Assembly (NCBI GenBank): GCA_035504175.1
Contig: DATJSJ010000231.1
Location: 1 to 64,000 of the forward strand
Origin: DATJSJ01 sp035504175
Lineage (GTDB): Bacteria > Pseudomonadota > Alphaproteobacteria > Acetobacterales > Acetobacteraceae
Length of the DNA stretch: 64,000 nt
Reading direction: 5' to 3'
The notes below the pieces were generated by a model. It did not search any database. It was given only the letters and a program-made list of their open reading frames with translations, and had not been told where the DNA came from. Below, one piece after another: positions 8,014 through 15,268 of this stretch. The position numbers and the translations under genes are program-made. The first letter of the stretch is position 1, and each line of letters starts with the position of its first letter.

Positions 8014-10045
8014 GGTCTTCGACCGCGCGCCCGATCGCGGGCTCGACCGGGGCGGCGTCGGCGCGCGGCAGTGCGCGCCGCGCCGGGTCGAGATGCGCCG
8101 AGGCGGGGCGTGGCCGGACGTCCGGCCGCCGGCGCTCGGCGTGCTGCTCCTCGACCGGCGTCACCAGGTGCACGCCGTGCCCGGGCTGCAGCGGGATCGA
8201 CAGCGACGCCTCGATCGCCTGCTCGTCCTCTGTCTGCGGCAGCAGGCCGAGCATCGGCGCGACCCGGGCGATGACGCGGCCGGCCGCCGGCGCGCTCACC
8301 GCACCGGCGGTGGAGAAGCCGCCGGTGCTCTTGTTGCCATGCGGATCGTCCAGCATGAAGTAGACCGCGTAGCGCGGCGCGTTCATGGGAAAGACGCTGA
8401 TGAACGCGCTGACATTGGCGTGCTTGCGATAGCCGTGCGCGCCGACCTTCTCCGCCGTGCCGGTCTTGCCGCCGACGAAATAGCCGGGCACGTCGGCCGG
8501 CTTGCCATAGCCGTTGGTCACCACCAGGCGCATCAGCTTGCGGATCGTATCCGAGGTCGAGGGCTGCATGATCAGCGGCCCCGGCGGCGGCGGATCGTTC
8601 GGATCGACGGCGAGGATCGTCGGCACGATCCAGTGCCCGCCATTGGCCAGCACCGCCGTGCCGCGCACGACATGCAGCGGCGAGACGGCGATGCCGTGCC
8701 CGAACCCGACCGTCATCACGGTGAGCTCGCCCCAGCGCGAGGCGGGCTGGTACAGCGGCAGTCCCGCCTCCGGCAACTGGATGCCGATGCGGCTGAACAT
8801 CCCCATCTTTTTCAGCCAGGCACGTTGCCGCTCGGCGCCGACCGCGAGCGCGATATGCGCCGCGCCGAGATTCGACGAATACGCCAGTACCTCCGGCAGG
8901 TACAGCCAGCGATGCTTGCCCTCGAAATCGGTGATGGTGAAACGCCCGACATGGATCGGGCGCGATGCGTCGAACATATCCCAGATGTGCGCCGCGCCGG
9001 AATCGAGCGCCATTGCAGCGGTTTGCAGCTTGAAGGTGCTGCCGGGCTCGTACATGCCGGTGACGGCGCGGTTGAAGCGGTCCGTCGGCGGCGCCTCCGC
9101 CGCCTTGTTGGCGTCGTAATCGGGCAGGCTGACCATCGCGATCACCTCGCCCGTGTTGACGTCCATGACGATGCCGCAGGCGCCGATCGCGGTGAACTCG
9201 GTCATCGCCGCGTCGAGTTCCTCGCGCAGCACCGCCTGCACGCGCACGTCGATCGAGAGGCGCAGCGGCGACGGATCGTCCATCAACCGCTTGTTGAAAT
9301 ATTTCTCGACGCCGGCGATGCCGTTGCTGTCGATGTCGACGCCGCCCAGCACCTGGGCCGCGACGCGGCCGAGCGGGTAGTAGCGCTTCTCGGTCGGTTC
9401 GAAATAGATGCCGGGAATGCCGAGATCGTTGATCGCGAGCTGGGCGCGGGGATCGACCTGGCGCGCGATGTAGACGAAGGCCTTGCTTTCCGCCAGGCGC
9501 TTCTGGATCAGCGCCTCGTCGAGATCCGGCATCGCCTGCTTCAGCTTCCGCGCCGCCTCCGCCGGGTCGATGATCTGCCGCGGATCGGCATAGACCGAGG
9601 CGGTCGGCAGCGACACCGCCATGATCTCCCCGTTGCGGTCGGTGATCATGGCGCGGGCATGCGCCGCGTTCGCCGTGGAGGGATCGCCGCCGGCCCCGCC
9701 CGATGGATTGTCGGGGTTCAGTCCGGCCTCCGGCGTGTCGGCCGGATCGGGCGGCGGCACCGCGACCGGCTGCTCGATATGCCGCGGCCGCATCGGCTGA
9801 ATGATGGTCGCGTCGGCGAGCTTGGCGGCGACGGCGCCGAACAGCAGCGCGAATCCCGCGGCCGTGCAGACGAGGCGGTTGCGCGTCTTCTCCATCGCCG
9901 CGCGGCGGGCGAGGTCCGGCGCGGTGAGGCGCACATGCTCCATGCGCGGCACGCCGCCCGCGTCCGGCGCGCCGCGCAGCCGTGCCGGGTCGCGGCCGGG
10001 CGGCGGCGAGTCGGGGGGTGGCGCCGCGGGGTCGTCGGGGATCAT
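8000..10045 (-). CDS. ftsI: Peptidoglycan D,D-transpeptidase FtsI (PBP3)
   Basis: Septal class B penicillin-binding protein that cross-links peptidoglycan made by FtsW. The product is 681 residues: a cytoplasmic Pro-rich tail (1-50), one TM anchor (about 56-80), a Pro/Gly-rich linker (92-130), a dimerisation domain and the transpeptidase domain. The three penicillin-binding motifs are present: S336-T-F-K, S390-S-N and K527-T-G. The ATG at 10045 lies 13 nt after the ftsL-like stop; the frame continues open upstream through ftsL but codes for nothing FtsI-like there. The Pro-rich N-terminal tail and periplasmic linker are somewhat longer than in enterobacterial PBP3. Confidence 0.94.
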   Translation of the reverse strand: MIPDDPAAPPPDSPPPGRDPARLRGAPDAGGVPRMEHVRLTAPDLARRAAMEKTRNRLVCTAAGFALLFGAVAAKLADATIIQPMRPRHIEQPVAVPPPDPADTPEAGLNPDNPSGGAGGDPSTANAAHARAMITDRNGEIMAVSLPTASVYADPRQIIDPAEAARKLKQAMPDLDEALIQKRLAESKAFVYIARQVDPRAQLAINDLGIPGIYFEPTEKRYYPLGRVAAQVLGGVDIDSNGIAGVEKYFNKRLMDDPSPLRLSIDVRVQAVLREELDAAMTEFTAIGACGIVMDVNTGEVIAMVSLPDYDANKAAEAPPTDRFNRAVTGMYEPGSTFKLQTAAMALDSGAAHIWDMFDASRPIHVGRFTITDFEGKHRWLYLPEVLAYSSNLGAAHIALAVGAERQRAWLKKMGMFSRIGIQLPEAGLPLYQPASRWGELTVMTVGFGHGIAVSPLHVVRGTAVLANGGHWIVPTILAVDPNDPPPPGPLIMQPSTSDTIRKLMRLVVTNGYGKPADVPGYFVGGKTGTAEKVGAHGYRKHANVSAFISVFPMNAPRYAVYFMLDDPHGNKSTGGFSTAGAVSAPAAGRVIARVAPMLGLLPQTEDEQAIEASLSIPLQPGHGVHLVTPVEEQHAERRRPDVRPRPASAHLDPARRALPRADAAPVEPAIGRAVEDLAAR

Positions 10046-10058
10046 GGCCGGCGGCGGC

Positions 10059-10883
10059 TCATGGCAGACCCGGGGAGTGTGCCGAGCCGCGCACCACGGA
10101 GACTTGCATCGGCACCGGCGCCGGCAGCCGTGTCGTCGCCGCCATGCCGAGCGACGAGCCCACCGGCGGCGCGGCATAGGCGCGCGGCACCATGGCCAGC
10201 GCCTCGGCGCGCTGCACGAGCGGCCGGCGGATCTCCCGCGCGCCCGCTGGCGATGTCGCGAAGGCATCGATCACCGGCGCGAGCACGCGGGTCGGCCGGT
10301 GCGCCGCCGTCACCGTTTCGTGCCGGGGCGAATGCTCCGTCCGCGGCGCGGTGTGCGTCGCCACCACCACCGGCCGCGCCGGTGCGGTCTGCGCCGCGAC
10401 CACGGGCGGCGGGGACGGCGCTGCCGCGGGCGGTGTCGTGCCCGGCCCGCCATCGGCCGTCCGCACCGGCGCCTGGTGCGTATCGGCGGAGTTCGTGGCG
10501 TCGCCGGCGGCGGCGGGCAGACCCACCACCGGTGGCGCCGCCTGCGCCATCGGGATGCCGGCTGGCGGCTCGACGACGGGCTTGGGCCCAGGCAGCTCGG
10601 GCGGCGGCAGATGCTGGTCGAGATCCGCCATGCGCACGAATTGCGCCGGCTTCAGCGGCTGCAACGACAGGTATTGCGCCGCCAGGTCGCGCAGCCGCTC
10701 CGGCCGGTTCAGCAGCGCCCATTCCGCGCGCAGCATCTCGATCCGCTGATGCGTCTGCGCCGTCGCCCGCACCAGGTCCGCGATGCGGTCCTCCAACATG
10801 TGGGTGCGATGCTTGACATGGTACAGGTAGAGCCCCGAGGCGCCGGCCAGCAGCATGCAGACGCAGGTGAACGGGCGGATCAT
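10059..10883 (-). CDS. ftsL: FtsL-like divisome protein with a long Pro/Ala-rich tail
   Basis: Position between rsmH and ftsI plus topology indicate FtsL, the bitopic protein that links FtsB/FtsQ with FtsW/FtsI. The product is 274 residues. It has a TM segment at about 5-20, then a heptad-rich periplasmic helix (about 25-60) and a conserved-looking block ending in AAQYLSLQPLKPAQF near 65-80, which resembles the end of alphaproteobacterial FtsL. What follows (about 85-274) is a low-complexity Pro/Ala/Thr-rich tail roughly 190 residues long, far beyond the usual FtsL length of 100-140. The start at 10883 overlaps the rsmH stop by 4 nt. The FtsL identity rests on context and topology rather than on strong sequence conservation. 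Confidence 0.72.
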   Translation of the reverse strand: MIRPFTCVCMLLAGASGLYLYHVKHRTHMLEDRIADLVRATAQTHQRIEMLRAEWALLNRPERLRDLAAQYLSLQPLKPAQFVRMADLDQHLPPPELPGPKPVVEPPAGIPMAQAAPPVVGLPAAAGDATNSADTHQAPVRTADGGPGTTPPAAAPSPPPVVAAQTAPARPVVVATHTAPRTEHSPRHETVTAAHRPTRVLAPVIDAFATSPAGAREIRRPLVQRAEALAMVPRAYAAPPVGSSLGMAATTRLPAPVPMQVSVVRGSAHSPGLP

Positions 10884-11878
10884 GGCCGGCGCAGCTCCTC
10901 TCGGTCGGCGGCCAGGCGCGGCGCGGCCTGGCCCGTTGCGGCGTCATGGCGGGCGATGGCGCGCAGCCGGGCGCTGCGCGCGCGGGGATTGGTCTCCGTT
11001 TCGGCCGGGCCCGGCCGCAGCGCCCGCGGCGTCAGCAGGCGGAAGCCGGCCGCCGGGCGCTCGACCAGGCCGCGCGGATCGTGGCGCGACGGCGCGGGCG
11101 CCCGGCCCGCCGCCTCGGCCATGAAGCGCTTGACCAGCCGGTCCTCGAGCGAATGGAACGCGACCACCACCAGCCGGCCACCGGGAGCCAGCAGCGAAGC
11201 GGCGCCGGCGAGCGCGCGCTCGATCTCGCCGAGCTCGTCGTTCACCCGGATGCGCAGCGCCTGGAAGCTGCGCGTCGCCGGGTCGATCGCGGGTCCGCCC
11301 CGCTCGGGTCGCGTCGGCGGCAGCACGCCGCGGATGATCGACGCGAGCTGCCCGGTCGTCGCGATCGGCGCCGCGGCGCGGGCGGCGACGATCGCGCGGG
11401 CGATGCGACGCGAGGCGCGTTCCTCGCCGAAGGCGTAGAGCGTGTCGGCGAGCTCGGCCTCCGGCAGGGCGTTGACCAGATCGGCGGCGGTCGGCCCGTC
11501 GCGCCCCATGCGCATGTCGAGCGGCCCGTCGGCGCGGAAGCTGAAGCCACGCGCCGGGTCGTCGAGCTGGAAGGACGAGACGCCGAGATCCAGCACGACG
11601 CCGTCGAGCGCCTGCACGCCGTGCGCGGCGAGCAGCGCCACCATTTCGCCGAACCGTCCCTCGACCAGGTGCAGCCGGCCGGGATGGCGGGCGGCCAGCG
11701 CCGCGCCGCGGGCGATCGCCTCGGGGTCGCGATCGATCGCCCAGAGCGTGCAGGCGGCGCGGTCGAGCACCGCGGCCGCGTAGCCGCCGCCGCCGAACGT
11801 GCCGTCGAGATAGATGCCGCCGTCGCGCGGCGCGAGCAGGTCCAGCACCTCCGCCAGCATCACCGGTACGTGGGTCAT
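10880..11878 (-). CDS. rsmH: 16S rRNA (cytosine1402-N4)-methyltransferase RsmH (MraW)
   Basis: SAM-dependent enzyme that methylates C1402 in the P site of 16S rRNA. The 332-residue product starts MTHVPVMLAEVLDLL, the family N-terminus, and contains the SAM loop DGTFGGGGYAAAVL (around 26-39), an LDLGVSS-FQLDDPARGFSF block, and a C-terminal PSRHDPRG-like region. The ATG at 11878 overlaps the mraZ stop by 4 nt, and the stop overlaps the ftsL start. The open frame continues upstream over mraZ, but only this start gives a normal protein. It is in the conserved second position of the dcw operon. Confidence 0.97.
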   Translation of the reverse strand: MTHVPVMLAEVLDLLAPRDGGIYLDGTFGGGGYAAAVLDRAACTLWAIDRDPEAIARGAALAARHPGRLHLVEGRFGEMVALLAAHGVQALDGVVLDLGVSSFQLDDPARGFSFRADGPLDMRMGRDGPTAADLVNALPEAELADTLYAFGEERASRRIARAIVAARAAAPIATTGQLASIIRGVLPPTRPERGGPAIDPATRSFQALRIRVNDELGEIERALAGAASLLAPGGRLVVVAFHSLEDRLVKRFMAEAAGRAPAPSRHDPRGLVERPAAGFRLLTPRALRPGPAETETNPRARSARLRAIARHDAATGQAAPRLAADREELRRP

Positions 11879-12372
11879 GCGCCGCGCTCCCCGCCGGCCT
11901 GGGGCCGCGGCGCCAGGCCGGGCACGGTCAGGCCGCGGCTGCGCGTGCCCTCGCGTGCCTCGTCGCGGCGCCGCTCCGCGGCCGCCGGTTCCCAGATCTG
12001 GAAGATTTGGCCCATGCCCAGGAACGCCACGCCGTCGGTCAGCCTGGCGTGTGCAACGAGTGCACTCGGCAGGACGATGCGGCCTTCCTTGTCCGGCTCC
12101 ACCGGATAGGCGTCGGCATAGAGCGTGACCCCCAAATCCTCTCGGTCCTGGCTGAACAGGTCTAGCCGCTCGAGCGGAGTCGTCAGCGCCTGGAAAACCA
12201 CGAACGGCCATCCCTCGATGCACGGCCGGTTGTGCGCCGGGCGCAGAATGACGCTGCCGCCGCTCTCGGCGCCGTTCGCCAGGGCCCGGAGGCTGGCGCG
12301 GAACAGGGCAGGGACGGAGACGCGGCCCTTGGCGTCCAGCCGATTCAGGTGGGTGCCAAGGAAATAGCTCAT
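11875..12372 (-). CDS. mraZ: Transcriptional regulator / dcw operon first gene MraZ
   Basis: AbrB-fold (SpoVT-like) DNA-binding protein, known in E. coli to repress its own operon by binding TGGGA-type repeats upstream of mraZ. The 165-residue product begins MSYFLGTHLNRLDAKGRVSVP, with the two expected MraZ repeats (N-terminal and around 80-115, DKEGRIVLPSAL). The ATG is preceded by an AGGAGG-like ribosome site about 12 nt upstream. It is the first gene of the minus-strand dcw operon and lies about 140 nt downstream of a candidate promoter that carries three TGGGA repeats. Confidence 0.95.
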   Translation of the reverse strand: MSYFLGTHLNRLDAKGRVSVPALFRASLRALANGAESGGSVILRPAHNRPCIEGWPFVVFQALTTPLERLDLFSQDREDLGVTLYADAYPVEPDKEGRIVLPSALVAHARLTDGVAFLGMGQIFQIWEPAAAERRRDEAREGTRSRGLTVPGLAPRPQAGGERGA

Positions 12373-12511
12373 CCGGCCGCTCGATCCCTCCTGCTCGCGG
12401 CGCGCGGGAGGCTCTGGCCCCCCTCGACAAATGCGACAGCGGCGGGCCCGGAGCGGGCCCGCGGCCTCTTGGTCCCGCGCAGCGGTTCCCCCCCGAACCC
12501 GGGATCGCCCT

Positions 12512-12536
12512 TGGGATATCTTGGGATAGCATGGGA
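12512..12536. promoter_or_regulatory. Candidate MraZ operator: three TGGGA repeats at 10-bp spacing
   Basis: Three exact TGGGA boxes occur on the plus strand at 12512-12516, 12522-12526 and 12532-12536, each followed by a 5-nt spacer; a degenerate CGGGA lies at 12500. Five-base TGGGN repeats with 5-nt spacers are the described MraZ target in E. coli. Here they overlap the -10 and spacer of the predicted mraZ promoter, which fits autorepression. The boxes are on the strand opposite to mraZ transcription; I cannot check whether orientation matters. Confidence 0.7.
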
Positions 12537-12551
12537 TTTCGTGGTCGTCAA
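12523..12551 (-). promoter_or_regulatory. Predicted promoter of the dcw operon (Pmra)
   Basis: On the minus strand a TTGACG -35 (12551-12546) is followed after 17 nt by a TATCCC -10 inside GCTATCCC (12530-12523), close to the alphaproteobacterial TTGACG / GCTANAWC pattern. Initiation would fall near 12516, giving a leader of about 145 nt before mraZ. The rest of the 12373-12800 intergenic stretch shows a GC-rich hairpin-prone leader and no credible gene. Confidence 0.55.
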
Positions 12552-12800
12552 AGGGAAACGCCTGAAATTACTGCCGTGAACACAGCGTTTTTCTTGCCGA
12601 GTCAGGGCGTTAGCTGGGCTCGCGGAGGCTCGTCTGGCGACCGCCCAAACGACCGAAGTATTCACGTTTTGTTCTTGTGGATGATCCGGTGGATTAAGTG
12701 TCCGTGCGGCCGCGTGCCGCCCGCGTGACGGGGCGGCGCGGCGGCGAGGGCGCGTGCGCGCGGCTCTGCCTGCGCGGAACCGGCATCCGGGAGCGCCGGC

Positions 12801-13214
12801 GCCAGACGGCCTGTAAGCCGGGTTCTGTCCGCGCCTCGCGGCGCGGGACGGCCATTCCTCTGGGACGCGGATCGCTCCGCGCCTCGCGCGACCAACCCGG
12901 GCGGCGGGACGGGAATGCCCCTGCGGTCATCCCCACGCCTGCGCGCGGGCCGCCGGCCGCCCCTACTCGGTCTTGCTCCCGGTGGGGTTTACCCTGCCGC
13001 CGCCGTTACCGGCGGCGCGGTGCGCTCTTGCCGCACCGTTTCACCCTTGCCGGCCGGGCTCGCGGTCGCCCGCGCGGCCGGCGGTTTGTTTTCTGTGGCA
13101 CTGTCCCTGGGGTCGCCCCCGCCGGCCGTTAGCCGGCACCGTATTCCCGTGGAGCCCGGACTTTCCTCCAACCCGGGGCTTGCCCCCGGATCGGCGGCCG
13201 TCCGGCCGTCTGGC
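12801..13214 (-). ncRNA. rnpB: RNase P RNA (M1 RNA), type A
   Basis: Catalytic RNA of ribonuclease P, which matures tRNA 5' ends. On the minus strand the ends pair perfectly over 11 bp (13214-13204 with 12811-12801) to make helix P1. Near the 5' end comes the universal GAGGAAAGTCCGGGCTCC block (about 13168-13151), then a CGACCCCAGGGACAGTGCCACAG-type region. The 3' part contains GGTAAACCCC and ends with the ACAGAACCCGGCTTACAGGCC element just before P1. Length is about 414 nt, normal for type A. The gene is monocistronic between the dcw promoter region and the amidase gene. The P1 base pairing defines the ends given; the true ends may differ by a few nucleotides. Confidence 0.95.
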
Positions 13215-13260
13215 GGCGGCAGAGATGCGCGCCCCCGCCAGGCCCGTCAATGCGGCCGCA

Positions 13261-13995
13261 TCACCGCCCCTCGGCCAGCGCCGCGACGGCGGCGATGCGT
13301 GCCCGGGTACCGGCATCGGCCTGGCCGTTCACCGTCTCCGGCCGCCAATGCCGCTGAAACGCGCGCAGCACTGTCGCGAGCGCCGGATCGAGCGCACCCT
13401 CCGGCGCAACGCGATAGCCGATCACCGCCAGGGCGGCGCGCACCGCGCGCAGCCCGGCCGCATCGCGCAGCGCCTCTGCCGTGCCGAGATCGGGCACGCC
13501 GTCCGGCCACAATCCGACGCCGTTGCGCGCCAGGCCTTCCCAGTCGAAGCGTTCGCCCGGATCCTCCTTGCGGTCGGGCGCGATGTCGCTGTGTGCGACG
13601 ATGTTGCGCGCCGGCACGGCGTGGCGCGACAGGATTTCCAGGCAGAGATCGCAGACGCTGGCGAGCTGCAGCACCGGAAAGTCGCGATAGCCCCATTCAT
13701 GCCCGGGATTGACGATCTCGATGCCGATCGAGCGGTCGTTGAGCGCGGTCATGCCCCGCCAGGTGGAGATGCCGGCATGGAAGGCGCGCTGCGCCTCCGG
13801 CACCAGCCGGAACGCGGTGCCGTCCTCGTCCACGACGTAATGCGACGAGACCCGCGCCGCCGGATCGCGCAGCCGGTCGAGCGCCGCCCGCGCACTCTGC
13901 ATTCCCGTATAGTGCAGCACGATCATGTCGATCGACATGCCGTCCGGCCGCGCATCCTGGTTCGGCGAAGGCAGCTCGTGGATGTCGAGGATCAC
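13261..13995 (-). CDS. N-acetylmuramoyl-L-alanine amidase (AmiD-like, Amidase_2 plus PG-binding domain)
   Basis: Zinc hydrolase predicted to cleave the MurNAc-L-Ala bond of peptidoglycan or of recycled anhydro-muropeptides. The 244-residue product has an Amidase_2 domain (about 20-155) with zinc ligands H28, H135 and D145 in the classic VAHSDIAPDRKEDPG motif. A C-terminal peptidoglycan-binding-like helical domain (about 165-240) follows. The N-terminus (ILDIHELPSPNQDARP) has no signal peptide, so it may be cytoplasmic (AmpD-like role) despite its AmiD-type architecture. The start is a GTG at 13995, which gives the family-like N-terminus. It lies 22 nt downstream of the DjlA-like gene and is probably co-transcribed with it. 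Confidence 0.88.
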   Translation of the reverse strand: MILDIHELPSPNQDARPDGMSIDMIVLHYTGMQSARAALDRLRDPAARVSSHYVVDEDGTAFRLVPEAQRAFHAGISTWRGMTALNDRSIGIEIVNPGHEWGYRDFPVLQLASVCDLCLEILSRHAVPARNIVAHSDIAPDRKEDPGERFDWEGLARNGVGLWPDGVPDLGTAEALRDAAGLRAVRAALAVIGYRVAPEGALDPALATVLRAFQRHWRPETVNGQADAGTRARIAAVAALAEGR

Positions 13996-14017
13996 GGCGC
14001 GGCGGCGGCCGCTTGCG

Positions 14018-14812
14018 TCACAGTCCGCGCTCCCGCTTGATCCGGTCCCAGGCGGCGTTGATGCGCGCGACCTTCTCGCCGGCGCGGGCAATGAATTCCG
14101 CCGGCACGCCGCGCGCCGCCAGGCTGTCCGGATGGTTCTCCCGCATCAGCTGCTTCCACGCCGCGCGCAGCTCCTCGCCGCTGGCGCTGCTGGCGATGCC
14201 GAGCACCGCATACGGATCTTCCTCCGTCGCCTGCTGGAACCGGCTGCTGCCGCCGCGGGCGCGCTCCCAGGCGGCAGGGGCGAGACCGAACCCATGATGC
14301 ACGCGGCGGAGGTATTCTTCCTCGCGCAGATTGAGCGGCCCGTCGGCGCGGGCGATGCCGAACAGCGCGCCGAGCACATCCTCCAGCATGCCGCGATTGT
14401 CGAAAAACGCCTCGCCGAGCTGGTCGGCATAGGCCTCGAACCCGCTGACGCTCTCCCGCGCCTGGTCGAACAGCCGGCCGATGTCGTGCGCGGCCGCCGG
14501 CGGTATCTGGAAATGCCGGCGGAAGGCGTCGATCTCCACCCGCTTCACCGGCCCGTCGCATTTCGCGAGCTTGGCCGACAGCACCACCACCGAGAGGGCG
14601 AAGAGCTGGTCGCGCCGGCCAAGCAGCGCGGCGATCCGTGCCGGTCCGAACGCGCCGGAGGAAAACCCGCCCCGGGCGAAGTTCTGCAGGCCGAAATCGG
14701 GCACGGCGCCCTGATCGGCGGCATGCCCGAGCGCCGCGCCGACCATCGCCCCGAACGGCCCGCCCATCGCGAATCCCGCGACGCCGCCGATCAGCTTGCC
14801 CCAATAACCCAT
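14018..14812 (-). CDS. DjlA-like protein: Gly-rich membrane segment, TerB-like domain, C-terminal J domain
   Basis: Membrane-anchored DnaK co-chaperone type. The 264-residue product opens with a Gly/Ala-rich hydrophobic segment (about 5-30) like the unusual TM helix of DjlA. A TerB-like helical domain follows (about 65-185; SVVVLSAKLAKCDG and ADGPLNLREEEYL repeats). A J domain at the C-terminus (about 198-264) has the HPD motif at 227-229, needed to stimulate DnaK ATPase. The domain order matches E. coli DjlA. The gene begins next to a palindromic non-coding region and precedes the amidase gene. Confidence 0.88.
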   Translation of the reverse strand: MGYWGKLIGGVAGFAMGGPFGAMVGAALGHAADQGAVPDFGLQNFARGGFSSGAFGPARIAALLGRRDQLFALSVVVLSAKLAKCDGPVKRVEIDAFRRHFQIPPAAAHDIGRLFDQARESVSGFEAYADQLGEAFFDNRGMLEDVLGALFGIARADGPLNLREEEYLRRVHHGFGLAPAAWERARGGSSRFQQATEEDPYAVLGIASSASGEELRAAWKQLMRENHPDSLAARGVPAEFIARAGEKVARINAAWDRIKRERGL

Positions 14813-15268
14813 CCCTCGCCTCTACCATGCGAGGGTTGACGGCAGCAAAACGCGCGGCGCCGTCGACGGCTTGCCGCTGCGCGCGCCGCTTCGCATTCTG
14901 CGCCGATGACAACCGTGAAGCGCTGATGCAGCGGCCAGGGAGGCCGGACGTGGCGGCACCGCGCTGTCCTCGAAGCGGGCGCGCCGTGCGCGCTCGACGC
15001 CGTCGAGCGCACCGCGAGCCCTCGCCACGGGGTTGCAACGCTGTCAAGGCCGAAGCCACGCTGCGCGCGGTGCAGCCGGAGGCCGCAGCCTTGACAGCGT
15101 TGCCACCCCGTGGCCCCCGGCAATGGTCGCCTTCGACGGTGTCGAAGGCGCCAGGAGGCGCCATTCGCCGGGCCAACCGCTTGTCGGCAGACGGGGGTCG
15201 CGTCGCGACGCATCGCCGCCTCCGGCCGGCGCTGCTCAGATTCAGCCGCATTGCGGGCGGCGGCTGAG
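14813..15268. repeat. Palindrome-rich non-coding stretch with a 26-bp inverted repeat
   Basis: 456 bp between the divergent djlA-like and AsmA-family genes with no credible coding frame. It contains a 26-bp inverted repeat with one mismatch (15025-15050 against 15088-15113) around a 37-nt loop. A 21-nt near-perfect palindrome lies on the left (14990-15010, 10-bp arms) and a second 10-bp-arm hairpin on the right (15128-15150). A smaller GCTGC/GCAGC hairpin sits in the central loop. The layout is nested and roughly symmetrical. It could be a miniature inverted-repeat element, a recombination relic or a regulatory structure; I cannot decide which. Confidence 0.75.

Noticed and set aside
12801..13214. 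Plus-strand frames crossing the rnpB region (for example a 265-codon frame from 12915)
   Set aside because: The minus strand is a clear RNase P RNA with paired ends and universal blocks; the frames are by-products.
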